Shown here: piece by piece, positions 6,527-12,264 of the stretch
Layout of the letters: each line of letters starts with the position of its first letter
Position numbering within the stretch: the first letter of the stretch is position 1
Translations under genes and position numbers: made by a program
Notes under the pieces: generated by a model
The model's input: only the letters and a program-made list of their open reading frames with translations
What the model was told of the DNA's origin: nothing
Database searches by the model: none
NCBI GenBank assembly: GCA_947175655.1
Contig: CAMWNQ010000043.1
Coordinates: forward strand, 1 to 12,264
From: an uncultured Clostridia bacterium
GTDB taxonomy: Bacteria > Bacillota > Clostridia > Oscillospirales > Ruminococcaceae
Reading direction: 5' to 3'
Length of the DNA: 12,264 nt

Positions 6527-7459
6527 TTATCCCAATATACAGCCTTTTTCAAGTTTTTTACCTCTAAGGAAATCCGATACTTTCATTCTTTTGCTTCCCT
6601 CAAGCTGTACTTCTTCAAATTTTATTATTCTCCCGTCTCCGCATTTTACTCCGAAATTTTTTACATCAACTATTTCACCGTTCTGAGCATCATTAAAATC
6701 ATCCGTAAGTGAAGAATGGTAAATTTTAAGTCTTTTTCCATTAAGCATCGTAAAGCCTGTAATACCTCTTATGATATTATGGATTTCTTCTGCTGATTTT
6801 GAAAAATCAAGACTGCTCATATTTTTTGTAATCATAGGTGAGTATGATGAAAGAGAATCATCTTGCTTTACAGGCTGGAGAGTGTTATTTTTAACAGCAT
6901 TCAAAGTTTCTTGAAGAACTTCACCACCCATTACAGCAAGTCTTTCAAAAAGTTCCGCAGATGTTTCATTAACTCCAATTTTTGTTTCCTTTTTTATAAG
7001 CATATCACCTGTATCCAGACCTTCACCCATTTGCATAGATGTTACTCCGGTTTTTTCCTCACCATTCAGAACACACCATTGAATAGGTGCAGCTCCTCGA
7101 TATGCAGGGAGAAGCGAAGCATGTATATTTATACAGCCGTATTTTGGTAAATCAAGAATTTCTTTTGGAAGTATCTGACCATATGCTGTAACAACAATCA
7201 AATCCGGATTTATTTCTCTTAATAATTTAAGTGAATTCTCTGCATCTTCGCCTTTTCTGAGAGAAACAGGCTGATAAACCGGAATATCATATTTTAAAGC
7301 TGATTCTTTTACAGGTGTAGGAATCATCTTAAACCCACGTCCCTTAGGTTTATCAGGCTGAGTAAATACAGCTTTTACGTTTTCAGTTTTTACAAGAGTT
7401 TCAAGACAAGGCACTGAAAAATCTGGAGTACCCATAAATACTACATTAAGCTTTTCCAT
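6527..7459 (-). CDS. fmt: Methionyl-tRNA formyltransferase
   Basis: Transfers a formyl group from 10-formyl-tetrahydrofolate to the methionine on initiator tRNA. The N-terminal catalytic domain begins VVFMGTPDFSVPCLETL. The active site is in NIHASLLPAYRGAAPIQW (111-128), with N111 and H113, and GLDTGD (147-152) supplies D149; these match N108, H110 and D146 of E. coli Fmt. The C-terminal tRNA-binding beta-barrel domain starts near 205 (SYSPMITKNMSSLDFS). The length, 310 aa, is standard. The start is ATG 7459. The purine-rich GAAGAGGAG upstream lies in the end of def, about 14 nt away, which is rather far, so translation may depend on coupling with def. It follows def by 11 nt, pairing formylation and deformylation. 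Confidence 0.97.
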   Translation of the reverse strand: MEKLNVVFMGTPDFSVPCLETLVKTENVKAVFTQPDKPKGRGFKMIPTPVKESALKYDIPVYQPVSLRKGEDAENSLKLLREINPDLIVVTAYGQILPKEILDLPKYGCINIHASLLPAYRGAAPIQWCVLNGEEKTGVTSMQMGEGLDTGDMLIKKETKIGVNETSAELFERLAVMGGEVLQETLNAVKNNTLQPVKQDDSLSSYSPMITKNMSSLDFSKSAEEIHNIIRGITGFTMLNGKRLKIYHSSLTDDFNDAQNGEIVDVKNFGVKCGDGRIIKFEEVQLEGSKRMKVSDFLRGKKLEKGCILG

Positions 7460-7470
7460 ATGATTAATTA

Positions 7471-7932
7471 TTACTCCTCTTCCGGATTTATAAATTCCTC
7501 TACAATTTCAGTAAAAATATGACCGTCCAGATGGTCATTTTCATGACAGGTACACTGTGCACCAAGGTCAGTGAATTTTTTTTCATACCAATTGCCGTTT
7601 CTGTCCTGAGCTTTAAGTATACATTTTGCAGGACGTGTAACATATCCCCATTGATTAGGACAAGACAAACAGCCTTCAAGAACTCTTTGTTTTCCCTTTG
7701 GTTTGAGTACCTGTGGATTTATAGCTTCAACTTTTTCATCATCAAGATGCATTATAAAAATTCTTCTTCTTATACCTACCTGGGGTGCAGCAAGACCTAC
7801 TCCCTGTGCTTTTTCAAGGGTTTCATGCATATCATCAAGAAGCTGTGCAAGTTTTGCATCAAACTTTTCAACGGGCTTGCATACAGCCTGAAGAGTTTCA
7901 TCCTGATAAGTCAAAATTTTTCTTATAGCCAT
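7471..7932 (-). CDS. def: Peptide deformylase
   Basis: Metalloenzyme that removes the N-formyl group from new proteins. All three family motifs are present: GVGLAAPQVG (44-53), EGCLS (86-90, metal ligand C88) and HENDH (130-134, metal ligands H130 and H134, base E131) within CHENDHLDG. The residue after EGCLS is Cys, followed by PNQWGYVTRP, in place of the more common VPG...; C18, C88, C91, C104, C127 and C129 make it fairly cysteine-rich. The length, 153 aa, fits. ATG 7932 is preceded by GGAGG at 7-nt spacing, one of the best ribosome sites in the window. priA ends 25 nt upstream and fmt starts 11 nt downstream. Confidence 0.97.
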   Translation of the reverse strand: MAIRKILTYQDETLQAVCKPVEKFDAKLAQLLDDMHETLEKAQGVGLAAPQVGIRRRIFIMHLDDEKVEAINPQVLKPKGKQRVLEGCLSCPNQWGYVTRPAKCILKAQDRNGNWYEKKFTDLGAQCTCHENDHLDGHIFTEIVEEFINPEEE

Positions 7933-7957
7933 TTTTTAACCTCCATCAATTATAAAA

Positions 7958-10222
7958 TTAAACTCCCATATCACCATTCATATCTGCATAAACAGAAATT
8001 TTTGAAAGCTCTTTGAGTTTTGCTGACTGTTTTATAACATCAGCTACAAAATCTCTGATTTCTTTGGTATTTTTACATTTTAATATAATTCTATGCCTGA
8101 ATTTTCCATTTATTCTGAGATGAGAACATTTAAAAGGGCCTGTAACTATTACAGGAGTTTTATAAGTCCAGTTTTTGAGTTTCTCACCTATTATGTTTAT
8201 TATACATCTTCCGGCATCTTCAACTTTTTTTTCATCATGTCCTGAAATGCCTATAATGCATAAATCACAGACAGGAGGATATAACATATTTTTTCTATTT
8301 TGTATTTCCTCATTATAAAAACCAAGATAATCCTGATTAGATGCAAGATTTATTAAATAATGGTCAGGCATAAAGGTCTGAATATATGCCCTTGATTTTT
8401 TTTCAGCACGTCCGCCTCTTCCTACAGCCTGAGTTATAAGTGAAAATGTCCTTTCATAACTTCTGAAATCTCCGCTGTAAAGGGAATTATCAACAGATAA
8501 TACCCCGACAAGAGTTACGTTTGGAAAATCAAGACCTTTTCCTATCATCTGAGTTCCAAGCATTATATCATATTTACCGTCAGCAAAATCTTTAAAATTT
8601 TTTTCATATGAATGTCTTGAAAATGTAGTATCAGCATCCATTCTGAGTATTTTTGCATCGGGGAAAAACATATTAAGCTCTTCCTCCAAACGTTGTGTTC
8701 CTGAACCCATCATTCTGAATCGCTTTGAACCGCACTTGTCACAGACTTCCGGCATATCCGCCACATGTCCGCAATAATGACACATAAGCTTGTTATTTAC
8801 TTTATGATAGGTCATAGGAACAGTACAGTTAGGACAATAAACAGGCTGAAAACATTCAACACAGCTCATAACAGAATGATAACCGCGTCTGTTAAGAAGC
8901 AATATAGTCTGTTCATTGTTTTGAATATTTTTTCTTATTTCAGCCGAAAGAATATGACTGAATCCCGTACGGTTGCCATTCTGACGTTCTTCATTCATAT
9001 CAACTATTTTTACTTCTGGCAATGCAGAATTATTATATCTGTTTTTAAGTTCAACAAGATTATATATTCCACGTTCTGCTCTGTAATAACTTTCAACAGA
9101 AGGAGTAGCAGATGCCAGAAGAAGTACTGCATTATGATATTTGCATCTCTGTATAGCTATATCAACTGTATTATATCTGGGACTTCTGTCAGATTTATAA
9201 GAACGTTCGCCCTCTTCGTCCATTATTATAAGACCAATATTATCAACAGGAGCAAATACTGCACTTCTTGTACCTATTACAATATCGGCAAGACCCTTTT
9301 TAATTCTTTTATGTTCATCATAACGCTGTCCAGCAGTAAGTCCGCTGTGAAGTACAGCAATCTTTTCTCCGAAAAGACTTCTGAATCTCTGAAGAATCTG
9401 CGGAGTAAGAGATATTTCCGGTATCAGCAGAATAGCTTTTCTACCTATTGAGACAGTTTCATAGATTAATTTTTCAAAAATTAAAGTTTTTCCGCTTCCT
9501 GTAACTCCACAAAGTAAGAAACAGGATGCTTTATTATTCAAGATATTTTCTTTTACTTTTTCAAAAACACCATTTTGTTCAGGAGAAAGTATAATATCGC
9601 TTATTCGTCTTTTTTCGACATCATCAATGTATATTTCCCTGTAAACTTCATTTTCAAAGCTTTCCGCAATGCCGTTTTCGCACATTCTTCTTATAACGGA
9701 AACTGTTACACCACATAGATATGCGGTTTCTTTTTCAGAAAGATTTCCATACTCATAAAGAAAATCCGCAACATTTTTTTGCTTTGGAGTAATCTTGAAT
9801 TTTTCAGGACTATTTATATAATCCTCTGATAGTTTTATCATCTTTATTGTACTGTCATTAATGGAATTTTTCAGAATATCTCCGGACATAACTACATTAT
9901 AAGCCGGTGGTATCATCGTTTTTACAGCATCATAATATGAACAAAAAGTATTTTCATTAAGATAAAATACAAGTTCTATAAGCTCTTTTGATATAATAGG
10001 TTCATCATCAATCTGTACATCAATACACTTTAAAGCTGAAATATCACCATTTATTAAACGCAATACAACAGCAATTCTTTTTTTATTACCTCTGCCGAAA
10101 GGTACAAGAACACGACAACCTTCTTTAATTTTTCCCGACATTTCATCAGGTACAGCGTAGCTGAAAAGCATATCGAAATGATATGCAGTTCCGCTAACAG
10201 CCGTTTCAGCAATAAGACTCAT
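7958..10222 (-). CDS. priA: Primosomal protein N' (replication restart helicase PriA)
   Basis: Superfamily 2 3'-5' DNA helicase that reloads the replisome at stalled forks. Numbered on 754 aa: the N-terminal DNA-binding domain (1 to about 110) includes VLVPFGRGNKKR; Walker A is GVTGSGKT (239-246). The Walker B box is DEEG (335-338), where most relatives have DEEH. The following SYKSDRSPRYNTVDIA and SATPS (371-375) are typical. The zinc domain has four CxxC pairs: C454/C457, C463/C466, C481/C484 and C494/C497. GTQMIGKGLDFP (556-567) and QAVGRGGRAE (598-607) are motifs V and VI. The C-terminal domain contains YPP (648-650). The start is ATG 10222; only a weak purine-rich AAGAGA precedes it. It begins 14 nt after rpoZ, with no coaBC between them, unlike B. 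subtilis. Confidence 0.96.
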   Translation of the reverse strand: MSLIAETAVSGTAYHFDMLFSYAVPDEMSGKIKEGCRVLVPFGRGNKKRIAVVLRLINGDISALKCIDVQIDDEPIISKELIELVFYLNENTFCSYYDAVKTMIPPAYNVVMSGDILKNSINDSTIKMIKLSEDYINSPEKFKITPKQKNVADFLYEYGNLSEKETAYLCGVTVSVIRRMCENGIAESFENEVYREIYIDDVEKRRISDIILSPEQNGVFEKVKENILNNKASCFLLCGVTGSGKTLIFEKLIYETVSIGRKAILLIPEISLTPQILQRFRSLFGEKIAVLHSGLTAGQRYDEHKRIKKGLADIVIGTRSAVFAPVDNIGLIIMDEEGERSYKSDRSPRYNTVDIAIQRCKYHNAVLLLASATPSVESYYRAERGIYNLVELKNRYNNSALPEVKIVDMNEERQNGNRTGFSHILSAEIRKNIQNNEQTILLLNRRGYHSVMSCVECFQPVYCPNCTVPMTYHKVNNKLMCHYCGHVADMPEVCDKCGSKRFRMMGSGTQRLEEELNMFFPDAKILRMDADTTFSRHSYEKNFKDFADGKYDIMLGTQMIGKGLDFPNVTLVGVLSVDNSLYSGDFRSYERTFSLITQAVGRGGRAEKKSRAYIQTFMPDHYLINLASNQDYLGFYNEEIQNRKNMLYPPVCDLCIIGISGHDEKKVEDAGRCIINIIGEKLKNWTYKTPVIVTGPFKCSHLRINGKFRHRIILKCKNTKEIRDFVADVIKQSAKLKELSKISVYADMNGDMGV

Positions 10223-10236
10223 TTATTTATCTCTTG

Positions 10237-10443
10237 TTATCTTTTTGGTGCTTCTATAATTCTATACTTACCACCAGCAAATTCTTCAACAGCAGTTTTT
10301 ACTGGTTTTTCCTCAAGGGTTTTGTCATTTTTGTCAGAAGCAATCTCGTCTGCAATTTCTCTCGCTCTCTTGGCAACAGCAATCACGAGTGAATAACAGC
10401 TTTCATTTTTTGAAATAATCTGGTTAACAGAAGGTCTAAGCAT
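10237..10443 (-). CDS. rpoZ: DNA-directed RNA polymerase omega subunit
   Basis: Small subunit that helps assemble and stabilise RNA polymerase by clamping the beta' subunit. The 68-aa product opens MLRPSVNQIISKNESCYSLV, then VAKRAREIADE (about 23-33), matching the omega pattern of an initial Pro-Ser segment and a helix with KRAR. The C-terminal KTAVEEFAGGKYRI resembles other Clostridia omegas. ATG 10443 has GAGGTG 7 nt upstream and overlaps the gmk stop by 8 nt (ATGCTTAG), so translation of the two is probably coupled. The position directly after gmk is conserved in Bacillota and supports the call for such a short protein. Confidence 0.93.
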   Translation of the reverse strand: MLRPSVNQIISKNESCYSLVIAVAKRAREIADEIASDKNDKTLEEKPVKTAVEEFAGGKYRIIEAPKR

Positions 10444-11041
10444 TTTTTATCACCTCATCTAAAATTTCTTTGGCATAATCAGCTTTAAGCTTTTCAGCCT
10501 TTATAACAGCTTTGAAATCAGCAATAGCATCTTCCAAAGCATTGTTAACAACAATATAATTATACTTATCAGCCGAATTCATTTCTTCAATAGCCTTTGC
10601 AAGTCTCTGATTTATCACATCATCAGATTCTGTACCTCTCTTACGTAAACGTCTTTCGAGTTCTTTCACAGAAGGAGGAAGAACAAATATACTGATTGCA
10701 TCAGGGCATTTTTTCATAACATTCAAAGCACCCTGTACTTCTATTTCAAGTATTACATCTCTTCCATTTTCACGCATTTCTTCAATTATATCATTACGTG
10801 TTCCATAATAGTTATTGCAGTATTCTGCATATTCAAGCATACGATTTTCGGAGATAAGCTTTTCAAAATCGTCGTTAGAAACAAAACAGTAATTAACACC
10901 ATCAATTTCGCCCTCTCTTGGTTTTCTGGTAGTCAATGAAACTGAATAATAATAATTTTTATCCTTCAGAACTTCCTCAAGTATTGTACCTTTTCCACAT
11001 CCTGAAGGAGCTGACACAACAATAAGTAAACCTTTATTCAT
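10436..11041 (-). CDS. gmk: Guanylate kinase
   Basis: Phosphorylates GMP to GDP with ATP, supplying GTP synthesis. Numbered from ATG 11041 (201 aa), the P-loop is SGCGKGT (13-19). The GMP-binding segment SLTTRKPREGE (35-45) with DGVNYCFVS, the EYAEY motif near 70-74 and YGTR (79-82) are all as expected; RLRKRGTES carries the lid arginines. A longer frame starts at ATG 11062, with another ATG at 11056, but neither has a good ribosome site. GGAG at 11051-11054 stands 9 nt before ATG 11041, and MNKGLLIVVSAPSG is the usual N-terminus. From this start, gmk overlaps the remA stop by 8 nt, the same arrangement as gmk/rpoZ. Gmk is a known (p)ppGpp target in Bacillota. Confidence 0.96.
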   Translation of the reverse strand: MNKGLLIVVSAPSGCGKGTILEEVLKDKNYYYSVSLTTRKPREGEIDGVNYCFVSNDDFEKLISENRMLEYAEYCNNYYGTRNDIIEEMRENGRDVILEIEVQGALNVMKKCPDAISIFVLPPSVKELERRLRKRGTESDDVINQRLAKAIEEMNSADKYNYIVVNNALEDAIADFKAVIKAEKLKADYAKEILDEVIKNA

Positions 11042-11285
11042 TTCTTTCTTCTCCATTCTCATTTATTCTTGAAGCAACGGTTTCAGTAACAAGTGCTGAA
11101 AGTATAACATGACCGCTGTCCATAATAATTACTGCTCTTGTTTTTCTACCATATGTGGCATCTATCACACTTCCAGAATCTCTTGCCTCTTGTACCAACC
11201 TTTTTATTGGTGCAGATTCAGGATTTACGACAGAAATAATTCTTTCAGACGATACCATATTTCCAAATCCAATATTTATAAGCAT
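11034..11285 (-). CDS. remA: RemA-family DNA-binding regulator (DUF370)
   Basis: An 83-aa protein of the RemA (extracellular matrix regulatory) family. In B. subtilis, RemA binds DNA and activates biofilm-matrix and osmoprotection genes. Signature segments are INIGFGN (3-9), the Pro-Glu-Ser-Ala-Pro turn (22-26), and IDATYGRKTRAVIIMDSGHV (41-60) followed by ILSALVTETVASR. R47 and R50 lie in the Gly-Arg-x-x-Arg stretch that is basic in the family and linked to DNA binding. ATG 11285 has AGGGTG 5 nt upstream. It lies between yicC (19 nt) and gmk (8-nt overlap), its conserved place in Bacillota. Whether it controls matrix genes in this organism cannot be told from the window. Confidence 0.93.
   Translation of the reverse strand: MLINIGFGNMVSSERIISVVNPESAPIKRLVQEARDSGSVIDATYGRKTRAVIIMDSGHVILSALVTETVASRINENGEERNE
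11051..11054 (-). promoter_or_regulatory. Shine-Dalgarno of gmk, favouring ATG 11041
   Basis: GGAG on the minus strand lies 9 nt before ATG 11041 and inside the last codons of remA. It is too close to, or downstream of, the alternative ATGs at 11056 and 11062. Confidence 0.6.
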
Positions 11286-11304
11286 TTCAACACCCTGTTC
11301 AAAA

Positions 11305-12210
11305 TTATTCTATATTCTGAATTTGTTCTCTTATCTTTTCAATTTCAGATTTTAAATCAACTACTATTCTGGTAATATCAATACTCTGAGATTTTGAACC
11401 TATTGTATTAACTTCACGGTTCATTTCCTGAATAATAAAATCAGTTTTCTTTCCGACAATATCTTCAGAATCAAGTAAAGAGATAATCTGATTGATATGG
11501 CTTTTAAGTCGTACTGTCTCTTCATTTACAGCAACCTTATCACAGAATAAAGCTGTTTCAGTAATTATTCTTTGCTCATTAATATCAGAAGATTCAAGGA
11601 CTTCAAGAAGCTTATTATAAAGTCTTTCACGATACATTTTCACAGATTCAGGTTCAAGAGTTTCAATTATATTCACCATATCCAAAATATGATTCAGTCT
11701 TTGAATAATATCATTTTTAAGACTTTCTCCCTCGGTTTCACGCATATATATAAATTTTTCAAGAGACTTTTCTGTAACTGTTTTTACAGCATTCCAAATT
11801 TTTTCTTCATCATCTTGTTTTTTTACTACAGTAAAGATCTCAGGAATTCTCATAATATTAGAGAGGGATAAATCATTCTCAGGATAAAACCTGCCGATTT
11901 TTTCAGTATCTATACCATTAACAGATACTTCTGAAAGAGCATTTATATATTCAGAAAGAATCTGTTTATTAAGCTGAACGGAATAATCAGAATTTTCAAT
12001 ATTATTTATCATAACCGAAACTTCTATTTTACCTCTGCTAATATTTTTATGTAAAAGTGTTTTAATTTTTTCTTCAAGATATCCATAAGCTCTAGGGATT
12101 CTTGAATTAAATTCATAATATCTGTGATTTACCGAACGTATTTCAACAGATATTTCACGTCCGTCAATAATATCCTGAGATTTTCCGTATCCTGTCATAC
12201 TTCTAATCAT
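11305..12210 (-). CDS. yicC: YicC/YloC-family endoribonuclease
   Basis: A 301-aa member of the YicC family, whose E. coli and B. subtilis members are endoribonucleases acting on RNA. The N-terminus MIRSMTGYGKSQ and the following ISVEIRSVNHRYYEFNSRIP (about 20-39) are family hallmarks. The C-terminal DUF1732 part contains KTDFIIQEMNREVNTIGSKS (255-274), with the conserved EMNREVNTIGSK, and ends in a charged, probably helical segment. No membrane segment is seen. ATG 12210 is preceded by GAGG about 10 nt upstream. It is the first gene of the run inside the window, as in other Bacillota, and is followed after 19 nt by remA. Confidence 0.95.
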   Translation of the reverse strand: MIRSMTGYGKSQDIIDGREISVEIRSVNHRYYEFNSRIPRAYGYLEEKIKTLLHKNISRGKIEVSVMINNIENSDYSVQLNKQILSEYINALSEVSVNGIDTEKIGRFYPENDLSLSNIMRIPEIFTVVKKQDDEEKIWNAVKTVTEKSLEKFIYMRETEGESLKNDIIQRLNHILDMVNIIETLEPESVKMYRERLYNKLLEVLESSDINEQRIITETALFCDKVAVNEETVRLKSHINQIISLLDSEDIVGKKTDFIIQEMNREVNTIGSKSQSIDITRIVVDLKSEIEKIREQIQNIE

Positions 12211-12244
12211 AAAGCTACTACCTCATTTCAAAATATACAATATT

Positions 12245-12250
12245 ATTATA
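12245..12250 (-). promoter_or_regulatory. Possible -10 box (TATAAT) upstream of yicC
   Basis: The 54 nt before yicC are very AT-rich and contain a perfect TATAAT on the minus strand, about 35 nt before the yicC start. A -35 box would fall past the right edge, so it cannot be checked. Because the region is AT-rich, a chance match is quite possible. Confidence 0.3.
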
Positions 12251-12264
12251 TCGCTTTATAACAT

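Noticed and set aside
7519..8016. 165-codon open frame on the plus strand, antisense to def and the end of priA
   Set aside because: Composition is that of an antisense shadow (Phe/Ser/Tyr/Lys-rich), and def on the other strand has all its catalytic motifs.
8765..9451. 228-codon open frame on the plus strand, antisense to priA
   Set aside because: It lies wholly inside the well-supported priA gene, has low-complexity Ser/Ile/Tyr/Phe-rich composition typical of antisense frames in AT-rich DNA, and shows no domain or convincing ribosome site.
1..12264. Mobile elements, CRISPR arrays, tRNA or rRNA genes, defence islands
   Set aside because: No direct-repeat/spacer pattern, transposase or integrase motif, or tRNA-like arm pattern was seen. 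Nearly all of the window is covered by conserved housekeeping genes on one strand, with no gene-free stretch longer than about 55 nt.

Overview
The window is a stretch of chromosome from a low-GC Gram-positive bacterium, most likely a Clostridia member related to Ruminococcus/Oscillospiraceae. The assignment rests on the AT-rich DNA, AGGAGG-type ribosome binding sites, a few TTG starts, UGA used as a stop, and the Bacillota gene order yicC-remA-gmk-rpoZ-priA-def-fmt-rsmB-rlmN-stp-prkC-rsgA. The species is an inference; no 16S gene or other marker is present.

All genes lie on the minus strand, so transcription runs from high to low coordinates. Thirteen genes are packed with gaps of 25 bp or less and four overlaps, and no intergenic terminator was seen, so the window looks like one long operon. 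In transcription order: a possible promoter at the right edge (only the -10 is inside the window), yicC (RNase-like), remA (DNA-binding regulator), gmk (guanylate kinase), rpoZ (RNA polymerase omega), priA (replication restart helicase), def and fmt (N-terminal formyl-Met removal and initiator tRNA formylation), a yugP-type membrane zinc peptidase, rsmB and rlmN (rRNA methyltransferases), stp/prpC (PP2C phosphatase), prkC (PASTA Ser/Thr kinase) and the 5' part of rsgA (ribosome-assembly GTPase), which runs off the left edge.

The genes connect nucleotide supply, transcription, translation initiation, rRNA modification, ribosome maturation and cell-wall sensing. Stp and PrkC are an antagonistic phosphatase/kinase pair, and the B. 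subtilis RsgA orthologue (CpgA) is a known PrkC substrate. Compared with B. subtilis, coaBC is absent between rpoZ and priA, and a yugP-like peptidase gene sits between fmt and rsmB.

This is a conserved housekeeping operon and I see no new defence or mobile system. The parts worth a second look are at the left end: an unusual extracellular tail on PrkC (21-bp tandem repeats encoding EPPTEYI, then twelve Asp codons), the rsgA start nested in that Asp-codon tract where seven ATGs lie in the rsgA frame, and a perfect 11-bp inverted repeat with a 3-nt loop inside the early rsgA codons. PriA also has Gly where the DEEH helicase box normally has His. For prkC, rsmB and gmk, Shine-Dalgarno placement favours a start downstream of the longest open frame.
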